Of a stretch of DNA of 64,000 nucleotides, positions 38,633 to 50,744 are shown piece by piece. Position 1 is the stretch's first letter; each line of letters begins with the position of its first letter. The notes under the pieces were generated by a model. It searched no databases and was not told the DNA's origin. It was given only the letters and a program-made list of their open reading frames with translations. The stretch is from Whitmania pigra (taxonomy: Eukaryota; Annelida; Clitellata; Hirudinida; Haemopidae), in assembly GCA_021613335.1 (NCBI GenBank), contig JAJTWR010000398.1:2341001-2405000 (forward strand), in the 5' to 3' direction. Both the position numbers and the translations under genes were made by a program.

Positions 38633-39929
38633 TTTGTTAAATATGATCAGTAATGTTGCAGCACATTTTAGGCAAGTCTTGTAAAGCTATGGTGTAATAG
38701 TTAGAACTGACGATATTATATGTGACAGCTGAAATTATTGTGTTCATCATTTCTATTATAAAAACAATTTTTTTTGACAAAACATTCTATTAATTTTTAT
38801 AAGATGAAATAGTTTTTCCTTAGTTGTTTAAAAATAACAAACATTGTTTAACATGTCAGAAAGGCAACTTGTATGCGTTGAATTCATTGTATCATGTTCT
38901 AATAAAATTTAACTAATAACCTTTTAACTAATTAGACGTTCGTCGACGTCGGAAAGACCCCCACAACTCGCCAAGGAGATTATTTAAAATTTTGACTTTT
39001 CCTCAGATATTGAAAAGTTGTTTTTGTGCCTAACATGCATTTTCAATAAGTCCATCACACTATCCATTCATCCATTCATTTTGATTTAATTATTGCCCTC
39101 TATGGACATGGAGATAGTAATCCAAACAATTCCAATATCAGTTGTAGTCCTTAAGTGCAGCATCATGTTCACAAAACTCCATACAGGTATTTGTTTTATT
39201 TAAGCTAAAGTAGCTCAAAAAAGTGAATAAATATTTAAATGTTTATATTATTAACAGAACACATCATAACAAAACATATATTTATAGTGGTTTAAGAAGA
39301 CAAATGTCTCTGCGATACACCTCAACATTTATATCGTTAAAAACAACCAAATTTGTAATAATGTAATAGTATTTATTATATGTATATATATTATATGTGT
39401 ATATATTATATGTATATAATATGAACATTGATGAAACTGTAAAGAGTTCAAGGAAGAACACTGTGGAACAAAAGCACTAAAGTGCACTTTGTACGTTACA
39501 GGCCAATACCTGATGACATCTGAAGATTCATAGATTGACAAATAAACATCATTTCAGGATAATAACATGATTATTGAAAAAATCATTGTCATACAAAGGC
39601 CAAACTAATAAAACCAAAATCGGCATTCTCTTGTTAGCGGACGAATCAAAAGCTTGATTGATAAAGAGCTGAAATGGCAGTTTAAAACACCTGAAATGTC
39701 AAAAGCTGAAGCAACATTTATTCGATGGAGCGCAGCAAATGAAGCATCGTGGCGAGGATAGTCGAACGATAAACATTACAATATCATTGCAGCGGCAACA
39801 ATTCAATATTACCAAGAGGCCGACGATGATAATGGCAATGATGACCGTATTATGACTCGGATGTAAAAACAGCGTCGAGATAAAAGAAGACGAAGCACGA
39901 CAAAGATTGTCAGCTTGGTCACCGGTTGA
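38633..39929. other. Intergenic, 3' side of HEPN gene and calpain
   Basis: AT-rich, with a TATATG/TATATA run at about 39375-39420. Probably includes both 3' untranslated regions. No gene seen. Confidence 0.65.
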
Positions 39930-42900
39930 TCAGAAAGCCTGCAAATTCCTGGAGCAGTATGTGACGACGATGAGGCTTCCCGTATTGGAAGGCATGCTCG
40001 GGTCCTTCTTCTCTGTCAGAACGAGTTCTTCAACTTGTCCTTCGACCTCCTCCTTCTGCCTCAAGACCAGCCTGCCGATGAACGCGTCCACCATCAGATT
40101 ATCGTGCCAAACCTGTCGTAAAAAGGAAGAGAAAATCTTCTTACATGTCATCATCATGAAACACATAACGGCTAAGCTGAAACTTTATTTCTGCATAACA
40201 GTGACAACTTTGCATGGAATGACTTTTCAAAAAATTACTTTACACTGTTACTTTGACAAAACTAAAGATTCCATTGCCCATCATGATGGCAATTTGGATG
40301 TGATTTTTGTAATCAAAAACTATGATTCTTCCATGTTGTGCAAGAAAATAAAACTTTGTTATACAGTGTTACTATTATATCTTCATTAAAAAAACTATTT
40401 GAATTTAAAATTTAGCATATCATGGCAATACAATTTTAAACTCACTATTATCATCATCATCATCTTTATCACAACATACTCACATCAATAATGATTGGCT
40501 TCTTCTGAGGAGATCTCCTATAGAATATGGCAGACAAGTTGAACTCAGGATTCGGAGTCTGCTTGACAGGGAACCCTGTGACCTTTTCACCCTCACAGTG
40601 AATGACACAGTAGGCATTAATATCATCTGGTAAATTATTAATTAGTTAATTAATTAATTAGTTAATTAATAATTAGTCTTGAAACCAGCCAGTAATTGTT
40701 TAAGGTAAATGAGACTAATGTTGTCAGTCTGTTACTAATAGCTAAAAATATTTCAGAATCCATGTGCAACATGCTTTTGAATAAAATGTAATTAAACAAT
40801 ACACAAGCAAATATTATTAGGACAAATGTTTTAAACAACTAGTTAAAGCAAGAATTTATATTAAACAGCATTCAAATTTATTAGAAATCGTTGCAGCCAT
40901 TATGCAAGTCACATAAAACTTTTTTTGTTCCAACAATTAGTGGCTAAAAATATCTGTTGACATGGTTCACACAGACTTTGATCTAAACCTTAATTAATGG
41001 GCATCAGTAATTAATGGGCCTAGTAGCTAAGCTAAGGCTTTCACTTTGGTACAGCTCAGTTAGGAGCTCAAATCCCAGCCATTCCCAAGACTGACTCACT
41101 TGGATCTGAATCCTGGTTCTTCTTGGAGAGATTCACACCTTTCCGGACAATGATTTTGGTAACCAATTCGGGGACTTTGCTGGTTGGAAGACAAGGACAA
41201 CTGCTTCTGGTGGGTTTGTCAAGTTTCAGTTCCCTAGAGGTTAAAAGTTCAAGCATGCAGGATGTAATGGTGACCTATTTTGATCTTATCGTCAATTGTA
41301 TTGTAATTGGACCAATGGACACTAACACATTAAAGATTTAAAGAGGCTTTAAGACTCAACTGGCAGTACATTCTCAATTTGTAATAATCATTTCATCAGT
41401 AAATAAGAAAATATTTCTTTACATTTTCACTAAATTAATCTTTTTCTATGTTATCCTTACCCTATTCTATGAAATACTCACATATAAACCCGCCATTAAA
41501 ATAGCATTATCTAATCCAATAAGCATTTCTTTCATTAACTGGTCATTAAGTGATAAATAATTAAAAGAACAAACATAGCCTTGCTGTTGCATCCCAAGAA
41601 GAATCGCACGAGAAACGGTCCAACATCGTTTGGCTCGAATTTGCAAGCGACGACAACGTATCGACCTTTGTCGAGCTTCCTGCGCATGAGCACGCTGCGA
41701 CTGTTCCTGAAAGTCGATGAGGCGATGACGTTTCCAATTCGATGCACTCGGAAGTACCTGTTCTCCTCCACCTGCGACGGTTTGTTTGTAATTGTAATAT
41801 TTGTAATTGTGTAAACTTCATTTACATAGCCATGTGCATTCTGCTTCTTGAGAGCCATGGTTGTGACACAAAAGCTATAACTGTTACCATGTCTGGCATC
41901 AAGTGGCTGAAACTTTTTTCTTATAGAATTAGGATGCAATCACGATCACAATTATTATTATTTAGGTTTCAAGTCTTAACTGGAGTTTAGCAGGCAGAAT
42001 TGTTTCATTGAAAAATCTTTAAAACATATTGGATATGATTCATTTTCATCACAATTATTGGTTAGATTTATTACATAGAAATACATGAGGATATTACTTT
42101 CATTAGTGTAAATCCAATTACAGACTTTTCCCCTCCAGTCTCTTTGGTGTTCTTTTGAGTCAGCACAATGATGATGTCTTCATCTTCTGTCATGGTGAAT
42201 GCAAACTGGAGCAAGTGGACAAGTAACAATTAGCAATTTACAATCAAAGCTGGAAGGTAATTTTGTTTTTTCTTTATACAAATCGACGTTTCGGGTTAAT
42301 GGAATTATAGATCTCACCATTAAGAGGATAAACAGAGACATATAAAAATGCTCCTGAATTATCTGATTATGTAATTGACGTCATTAAAGAAAAGACACTA
42401 ACACTGCAATAATACCTAAAGCAAATGCACCCAACTTTGCCCTTATAAACTTAGAAAGTGATGTAATAGTCCTTGGAGTTAATTCGGTAGATTCAGTAGG
42501 TATGATGGGAAAAATAATTGGCACCATAGCCACATTCTTGAAAGAGACTCGAAAAACATCTACCTGAGGATTGTTGAGGAAAGTCTCCTTGTTGTTGATG
42601 CAACCTCCGCACCTGTGCGGACTGGCCCATTCCTCCTCCATTTCTGTGGAAAACCACCTCTTTTGGAGACTGAAAATGCTCAGGTTCACCATGTGGCAGA
42701 CGGCGAGATTCACGAAATAAAAGCAGAAGTCATCAAATGTCATCCTGAAAATAAGCCATTTGGTAGAAATATTCTTTTCCAATGTCTGTATTGATTTTGA
42801 TAAATGTGATTAAAAAGACATTAGATATTATTAAATGATTAAAGATTAAATAAGATAAAAAAATTAAACTTTCATCTTCAGCCACTCACCAGAATTCACC

Positions 42901-45900
42901 ATCCTCATCAAATGTTAGGCCAATGTTTTGCCTCTCCTTGCTTGTGATCTTTGACCATTCTTCCGACCTTTCCAGTGTTTATAAATTTTATTAGTCATTT
43001 TATTGCTAAATTATTTTTATAGATAAATTCCACTTAATTTATAAATATTCTATTGTCATTATTTCACATAACAATGTACCAGCTATATGGCTTAGCTTAT
43101 TCTTCAACATACAGCCTTAACTAAAATCATACTGCTTGCTAAGTTTAAAACTTAGAAAGATTTTTAGTCATAGCCTTATTGAGTGGTTTATCACAGAGAC
43201 ATTAGCCTTCTTAAAGAACAAAAAAAATATTAACTAAGTATTAATATTAGTTATACATTAATATTATAGTATAATATTATATTCATACTATGACAATGTA
43301 ACATTAATGAGTAGCACAATAAGTTCTCAGTTGGATGTGATACCAACTTGTCGCTGAAGGCACCCTTCCACTCCGAGCCACCCCAAGGATTCCTGAGTCT
43401 GATCATCGACAGTTTCTCCCTGTTGAGGAAACTAAACAAGCCCGTTCCTTTCATCGTGACCTTTTTGACAGCAGTTACAGAGTAAGCATGCCCCATGACT
43501 AATCCCATCTCAATGGGTTTTTCCATGTCCTCCTTCCTCTTTGCCTGGAAGAATTCCAACTCCATTAACATGTTTGCTTAATTCAAGCTAGTTTCAGCAA
43601 AGATCATCATACAAGAAATGAAGACTCAACAGAATCCGTGTTTAATAATTACATTTAATAAATAATTTAATAACATTAATCCTTACAGGGATGGCAGCGG
43701 ACATGAGAGCATGATCGTTGAACTGGTGATAAAGGAACGTGAAAAACTCTTCCTTCTTGTCAGGTTCGTCGTAATATTTCTCCGCCTGGAGATCAAAGGT
43801 TTCCGAAACTCCGCCCGTGAAATCCTCCAACGCCTCAGACAACTCACCTCCGTCCAGAGCCTCGTAACTGCCATACAACCTTTAAAGACGTTTACGTTTA
43901 TATTTATTTGCTTTTATTACTGAATCGAAAGTAGTCTAAAAATGCTTGCAATATTATTAGTTATGGCATGCTGGTAAATTAATTTAAATTGGAAATTTAA
44001 ATTTTATTTAAGAAGTTTTGTGCTTGATAAGATTGATGAGTAAATTAAAAGGCTTTTTAAATATAAAAAATATAAACCTCTGACATAAAGAAAATTAGTA
44101 TTCATAATACTTGAATAGGTGAATCACTTCATTTGCATAAATGAATGTTTGTCTCAAGTACTAGGCTTCAACCATTACCATGTTTGCATAAATTAATGGA
44201 TGTGTAATGTTTTACAAAATACTTTTAAATCTCTATGCAGTAATTGCAAATGCTCAAATAAATCCAAATTAAAAAATTCACAAATAATACTCATCACTAT
44301 TACTGATGATACCTCTAACAGATAATAATTATCCATAAATTATGGAGCAATTCAAAATATGGTGGCAAATTCACCACGGAATGAATTAATGCATTTTGGA
44401 GGCAGCTTTAGCAGCAACTGTTTACATTCACAACAACAACAGCAACAGAGCAACATCAGACGGTTTCATCCGAAAATCCACATGTCTGATGAACTCATGA
44501 ATCTAACTGGATACCTTTGGGATTCCATTTAACAGCAAGTCTAATTATAGTTATGATTATTATTCATTCTCTTTTAATCCATCCATCTTTTTATCCGGTT
44601 ATTATTATTATTATTATTATTACTATTATTGTTATAATTATTATTATCATAATAATCAATTATCACCATTGCTTTTACTGACAAATCTAATAATAACATT
44701 TCCAATGCAATTCTAGGCATTAACTTGATTACATCTGTTTTACAAGTTACATTCTTAAATTGTTAAGATTTAATGCACGTCAAGTTAATGTTTCATTGAA
44801 GCTTCTTGTTTAATAATTTCAAAATAAATGAATAAATAAACAGATATCTGTCAACAGAGATATAACTCTAACAAAAGAATTCAACAGACGACATCTTGAA
44901 CTGTGAACATTATCAAGCTTACATGAACCAGACCTGTCACGTTCATAAATCCCACAAAACACATTCAATTAAAAAGTAAAAATATTGAAGCTGAAAGATG
45001 TTATGAAAGAACCATCTATCCAATCAACCATCCATCCATCCAACCACCTATAAATGTATCCATCCATCCACCCATCCATCCATCCATCCATCCAACCAAC
45101 CATCAACAACAATCGGTTAAACGGTTAAACAAACAAAGACATAAATCCAACTTAGCGTAGGCCTTCTCAAGAAGAGCACTCCAAAACTCGTTCTTTGATT
45201 TGGAATGAACGAATATCAAGTTATTTCCCCTGCATGGCAACAGGTCGTCGATGACAACATCCATCCAACCAACCATCAACAACAATCGGTTAAACAGTTA
45301 AACAAAGACATAAATCCAACTTAGCATAGGCCTTCTCAAGAAGAGCACTCCAAAACTCGTTCTTTGATTTGGAATGAACGAATATCAAGTTATTTCCCCT
45401 GCATGGCAACAGGTCGTCGATGACAACATCCATCCAGGCACCATAGCGCCAAAACCTGAAATGAAATATTCCTGCGTATTTTTCGGGGGCTTCCGAGTCC
45501 CAGTCTTGGTCCTTGAGGTCAGGAATTACCTGTAATTAGTTTAAAAAGTTCATTTAACGAATTTAGTTTTAAAAATGTTTATTAATTAACTGCAATTTTA
45601 AAAATGTTTAATTGTCTGTAATTTATTGTAAATTTAAATACAAAATAATTAATTATCTACTTTATTGTTCACGATTTAATTGTTCCACTTTACGCCTTAA
45701 TGGATTACTTAATGAACTTGAACATTGTAGAGGAACGTGCTGATAAAATCAATAAAGTGCACGCCTTCGTGATGAGGTTTTCGCAAGGATCGCTTTTGTT
45801 AGTAAATTCATGGCTATTGCATCAAATGAACATGATGGCTTATCATTTCTGCGATGATTGTTTACACAGTTTGGGTAAAGCTTTTAGAAAACAAGCTAAC

Positions 45901-47034
45901 ATTAACAATAGAGATTTTATTGAAAATTGTTTCGAAATTGAAAAGCCTTTGTTAAAACCTAAATAGATCTCAAAAGGGGAAATATTGTAATAAATAAGTA
46001 AGTAAATAAATAATATAATATAAAATGTTCTAGAAACTAGTTTTATCCAGTTACAACACATCAATGTAATGCAATTGCAGGCAAGATGAAGATGACGACG
46101 TTAAAAGCTCCTTAAGCAAGCAGTCACAACACCCAGCTTTCAAAAGCAGATGAACAACTTGAAGCAATTATAGAGAGATGCATCCTAACGTTTACAGGCT
46201 GGGTCCATCATTGAAATTACATTGGGAACGGTTCAAAGCACTTTTGTCACTTTCACATGACACTTATGACAACTTCAGCGATACGATTAACCAATTAAAT
46301 AACTAATTAATAATTAGAAAGTTAATTAATTAAAATAATTCATCGCATCGCGTGGACCGGCAAACCAACCTGAGACCAAACAGTCTTGTCCACGGCAAGA
46401 CATCCGCAGGACGCAACAAACCAGCAGTTGCCAACTTCGCCTTGGATCAAGTCCTGACTGCTTACTCCATCTACCACCAACTTTGGATTGTCACAAATGT
46501 CCTTTCAAAATGAACAATGGAACTGCTTTATGGTCGTTTTTAGGTTTTTATTTATTGGTGTTTTATTAGATGTAGATACGAAGAAGAAAGTCTATTTTAG
46601 AGTGATTAAGTCACGAATTTCTTGGACATCAGGAATATTATTTGGAGACAAAAATATTGTTAAAGACAAAAGCAAATGCATTGTGATGAAAAGTATTTTA
46701 TGATGTGTTTAGTAACACATGGCAGGTTTTTATAATTATTTTATTATAATTAATAATTTCATTTCACTGAAAGCCACAAAAATAAAAATATTCATAATTA
46801 CTGAATTTAAGTACAAGACAACTAAAATACAAATAAAATAATAGGGCATCAATTTCATACTTTAGGCCTCTTCCATTCGACGTTGCGATCTGCGCGTCCA
46901 GTTTTGGAAATTGATGCGGCTGTCGGAGGAAATTCAGGATCACGAAACAATTGGCCTGACGCTTGGGCATTTTTCCGAAGAGTTGAATATTTTTGCCCCT
47001 TGAATAAAACATCCCCCTGACCAAAAATTCCCAT
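39930..47034 (-). CDS. CAPN5: Calpain-5-like cysteine protease (TRA-3 type, C2-terminated)
   Basis: Calpain-5 is a calcium-dependent intracellular cysteine protease lacking the penta-EF hand. Twelve exons with fully closing phases: 47034-46861, 46501-46370, 45529-45321, 43879-43687, 43544-43348, 42967-42890, 42744-42564, 42205-42098, 41771-41575, 41233-41100, 40626-40484, 40112-39930. They give 642 residues, the usual family length. The catalytic triad is Cys84 ([13 protein letters not shown]), His255 ([10 protein letters not shown]) and Asn288 ([10 protein letters not shown]). The first exon ends with VEWKRPK, a family hallmark. Domain III spans about 345-490 ([40 protein letters not shown]). 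The C2 domain spans about 490-642 ([37 protein letters not shown]). Three introns begin GTTGG. Introns host a SINE-like element, a duplicated exon fragment and a small plus-strand frame. Confidence 0.95.
41016..41080 (+). mobile_element. tRNA-derived SINE-like fragment
   Basis: About 65 bp resembling a decayed tRNA: TAGCTAAGCTAAGG fits a box A and GAGCTCAAATCCC fits a box B, at tRNA-like spacing. The 5' and 3' ends do not pair into a proper acceptor stem, so it is more likely a SINE head or tRNA relic than a functional tRNA. It lies in calpain intron 10. Confidence 0.4.
45010..45100. repeat. CATC tetranucleotide repeat
   Basis: Imperfect CATC/CAAC repeats in calpain intron 3, adjoining the duplicated exon fragment. 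They probably promoted the duplication. Confidence 0.9.
45091..45436 (-). repeat. Tandem duplication of the 3' part of calpain exon 3
   Basis: Two copies of about 172 bp: 45091-45264 and 45265-45436. The right copy is the true exon 3 end (donor at 45320). The left copy repeats the last roughly 110 coding bases, including [18 protein letters not shown] and the same GTTGGA donor, almost identically. It lacks a usable acceptor, because its left boundary is in CATCCATCC repeat, so it is probably not spliced in. Confidence 0.88.
45700..45966 (+). CDS. Possible small intronless gene in calpain intron 2
   Basis: An 88-codon frame from ATG to TAG with coding-like composition in AT-rich intron sequence. 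It is Cys/His-containing and amphipathic ([18 protein letters not shown]), with no recognised motif. It could be a retrogene remnant or chance. Confidence 0.25.
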   Translation: MDYLMNLNIVEERADKINKVHAFVMRFSQGSLLLVNSWLLHQMNMMAYHFCDDCLHSLGKAFRKQANINNRDFIENCFEIEKPLLKPK

Positions 47035-48364
47035 GGTGTTGCAGTGGCTAAGATAAATAATTTTACAAATTAAACTGGAACATTTGACTCTCAGCAGTTA
47101 AGTTGGCTACGAAATGTTTAAATCAATGTTTACGATTTACTTTGTAATTATATGATTTATTGCTCTGCTATATTCTCATCAAATCTACCAAGAATGAAAC
47201 ATATTTCATCAACATGTAAAGTTAAAAATTAACTATTCTACTGCAAGATTAAAAAAAAGTTAGTAATTAGTTAAATCAACTAATTAATCAACTTAAAACA
47301 ATGAGTAATTATAGTATAAAACTTATTTAAATCATCAAACGCGTTACCAATTTGTAACAAATTTTCCAAACTGTCAAAGAACAACGACAAAATTTAAGCG
47401 ATCCCGAACTCTCCAACCAAAAATTCGCAAATGCGGTAAAGCCAAGCAACTTGAGCTGAGGAACGCTTATGTCTTCCAAGTCAATTGTAACACCTGTTTA
47501 CTCTTCCGATAAACTATGACAAATATTTTTTTATGAGAACATTTTTTCTGTTCATTTTAAAGAAATAAATGAAGATTTCACAAGTAATCATTTATTATTT
47601 TTTTTGACAAAGTGACTGCTTCAGATAGATTGCGACATCTATTATTCAGATAAATTTTAGGCATAAAATATTTGCAAAGGAGATGTACGAAATAAATTAG
47701 CAGGAATGTCTATGTCCTTGAGAGAAAAGGAGCCAAAACAAAAATGAATCTTGAAAAGTTTGATAAGGTGTATAAAATTGATCCCACGTCGAACAAAATG
47801 GTACGGATAAATTCAGTCTTTCCTGTGAAATTTCTAATTTTGACTCTGAATTTAAATCCGCAACCTTCAAAGATTTGCTTTTTTCATTCTTTGAAGTTTC
47901 ATGAACGTCCTCTTGAAAGGATGTCTGTTGAATATCATAAATCGGTGTAAAAATTTGTATTATTAATTAACTGAAATTACTTTTCTCTTTTGAAAAATTC
48001 TTATCTCGAGAGGTTCACCTTCCCGTGCAGAGTATGATCAATGTGGAATGGAAGAAACGAGGAAGCTGCAATTAAAACGAGCTTGCATAATAAACTCCTT
48101 TGTGCAATGATTTGCATGCGAAATTTCAAGCATTTTATGCAAAATTACCTAGGAAATTAAAAAGGATGCCGCTCCTCATTACAATAGTATTACACTATTC
48201 ATTATTCATTATTATTAACCATAATTAATGTCACAATTTAAGCTGAGATTTTTTATAGCACTTTTAAATTTATTTTAAATTATAGCCTGCCTTCTAATTA
48301 CAATAATAATTATTTTATTATATTATATTACAGCCTGAACATTCTCTTAATCGTGGCAGGATTA
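47035..48364. other. Upstream of calpain, downstream of the SOX exon
   Basis: Calpain promoter region should lie here. A minus frame at about 47340-47505 (containing DISVPQLKLLGFTAFANFWL) and a short plus frame at 47744 ending at a GTACGG donor are possible exons that I could not connect to a gene. Confidence 0.5.
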
Positions 48365-48931
48365 TTACCTCCTAGTAATTATTTTAAATAACTCAAAATT
48401 ACCTTGTGCCACTTGTGTTTTTGAGTGAATTTCTTGGATCTGTAAAGAGCTACTACTTCTGAGCTTCCTACGAGGCCTGTATTTGTAATCAGGATGATCG
48501 ACCATGTGGGCAGCCCTCAGCCTTTTGGCTTCATCAATGAATGGCCTCTTCTGATCTTGACTGAGGCTCTTCCACTCCATTCCAAGCCGCTTCGAGATCT
48601 CCGAGTTGTGCATCTTTGGGTAATCGAGAGCCATCTGTCTACGCCGTCCTCTCGACCAGACCATGAAGGCGTTCATGGGTCTCTTGATGTGGGGTTTGTG
48701 AGGAAGATCAATCATTTGTGGCTTCAGTTGGTTGTTTCCAGACAATGCTGCCAAATTAGCGGACTCAAAGAATCCAAGTAGGTGCTTATCAGGAGTCTGT
48801 TCGCCGTAACAAGTCGGTGGGAGATGGCTTTGAGAGGGAATGTTCCGCACGTTGGTTCTACTATGGACGCTGTCATGCCAACGCTCAGTGCTGCTCCCGT
48901 AGAAGAGATTCATGAAGACTTCGCTATTCAT
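48365..48931 (-). CDS. SOX HMG-box transcription factor, SoxB-like
   Basis: SOX proteins are nuclear DNA-bending transcription factors that bind ACAAT-like sites. The frame begins [10 protein letters not shown] at 48931 and carries an HMG box at residues 79-157: [53 protein letters not shown] and [20 protein letters not shown] and the [13 protein letters not shown] segment mark a true SOX box, and the sequence is nearest to group B. After GCACAAG at residue 177 there is a plausible GTAATT donor, so the 11 residues that follow may be intronic read-through; the downstream exon was not identified. The N-terminal 78 residues show no domain. Confidence 0.88.
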   Translation of the reverse strand: MNSEVFMNLFYGSSTERWHDSVHSRTNVRNIPSQSHLPPTCYGEQTPDKHLLGFFESANLAALSGNNQLKPQMIDLPHKPHIKRPMNAFMVWSRGRRRQMALDYPKMHNSEISKRLGMEWKSLSQDQKRPFIDEAKRLRAAHMVDHPDYKYRPRRKLRSSSSLQIQEIHSKTQVAQGNFELFKIITRR

Positions 48932-50744
48932 GTTGTTGCTTTCTTCTGTTGACTACTTTAAATATTTTCGCTCGGCATCATGTTCCTCTCGACGTAGGAT
49001 GCATGAAGTTTCTTATCTTGAAGGGGCCATTTTGCCACTGGACGGCCTTTTATATCGTCAGATCCTAAAACATGATTATGATCATCGTCGTCGTCATTTC
49101 TGGTGATTTCTACAATTTTATTTTTATTTCGATTATATTTTGCATCCTAGGCCCATCGTCTTATTATTGTTACTTGAAATATTACATGTCTCTTGTGGGT
49201 TTAAATCGATCTTCTTGGCCTTAGTTTAATTTGAGTGCCTATAGCAAATATTCTAATAAAATATTGTCACTAAATTATTAAATTTATGTTATAACATATT
49301 AAATGTATATAAAACTAATTATTTAATTTAGCAATTATTATGGAGGCTCACCTGAGTCACCTAAAGCTAACCAGTAAAATTACATCTTAGAATATAGGAC
49401 CTGCCTTCTCATTTGCTTCCCCGATGAAACATCAAGGTGTTTTGGAGTCGATCTATTTTCTCGTTTTCTACATCAAACGGACTTGCTTTCCGATCTCCAT
49501 CACCGGTTTATTGCTCATTTCTCGGATGAAGATTGTTTCCATTGAAGTCCGAGTATTGGATTTTTGGTGTCGCGTTTGTTTTTTAGAGGAACTCATCCGT
49601 AGAAACTAGTTACCGGCAACTTTTAGTCTCCCATTTGATCCTTAAGAAGTGCTGAAGCAATCTTCTTTCTTTTCTCCTGAACGCCGACAAAACAGGAGAT
49701 TTACGAAAAAATAAATCTGGATTATATTTGTAATTATGAGTTTTCTGAAAATAGTATAGACAAATATTTTGTTCCACTCGGAAAGTCTTCTGAATCGGAT
49801 GATGATTTCCAATTATTTCGATTCTCAGAGTGCCAGCGCTTGGGAAAAGAAGGATTATCTTTGTCGCGGCACATCTTCATCTAATTTTGTGTCAAAGCTT
49901 TGATAACTTGAATTTTTGAATTATAATGTCAAGGCAGAAGACATCTTACATTTGGGAAATCTTTGCCTATCAATTAAAATAGTTAAACTATTTTCTTTTC
50001 ATTTTTAATCCACTTATATAAATGTGTTAGTTTAGTTTGATAAGAAATGCTGACAACAGTAACAAAAAGTAAATGACATGAATGTAAATAACCAATTTAA
50101 AGTTTGAAGAAAAATGATTTCTTTATGCACTCATAAAATCATCACTCTCGCTATTATAAGCAGTCAGAAGATTTCCAGATTTCATTGAATAAGAGTTTAG
50201 TAAGTTTGTAAAAAAAAGTTTAGTAAATGTGTCTTTTCAGCTAATTCGAATTCGTTTGGTGTTTTTGTTCGCTATAAAAAATTAATTCAATCGCGCTGAT
50301 CTACCTACAAATTGGATTTTTGACATTGGTAAAATGTATAACTTAACAATTGTTTAACGTGTCTAGTGACCTATATTTTCTTCTTACAACACGAAAGATT
50401 GATTGATTTCATAGAGGTTTTAAGCAACTTTTTTGTAATACAATGCCAAACCTTGGAATAATTTAACAATATGAAACTTGCCATGTCTTCTTTTTTTGCA
50501 GATATCACATGAAAAGATTTTTTATATTAAGTTTTAAACTTGTAAATAAACTGTTAAATACTAAAAGCAAATAATGTAAATAAATTAAATTTGATTAAAT
50601 TAAATAATATTGTTTTATGTCGTTATTAAAAAAGTAAAATTCAGGTTTTGGAAATGTTTTGAGTGTTTACCTTTGGACAGTTCACCGGCAGATACTATTT
50701 TATTTCGTTGCTTTGCGTCCGCTGAGGACTGTGTGTTTAGAGTT
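48932..50744. other. Divergent intergenic region between SOX and NOMO
   Basis: About 1.8 kb that should hold the promoters of both genes. AT-rich, nothing recognised. Confidence 0.65.

Noticed and set aside
45103..45285. Left exon-3 copy as an alternative calpain exon
   Set aside because: No acceptor AG with pyrimidine tract precedes it, and the right copy already completes the frame.
47744..47950. 68-codon plus-strand frame with a GTACGG donor after 19 residues
   Set aside because: No second exon could be linked and no family motif was seen.
48494..48781. 95-codon plus-strand frame
   Set aside because: Antisense shadow of the SOX HMG box.
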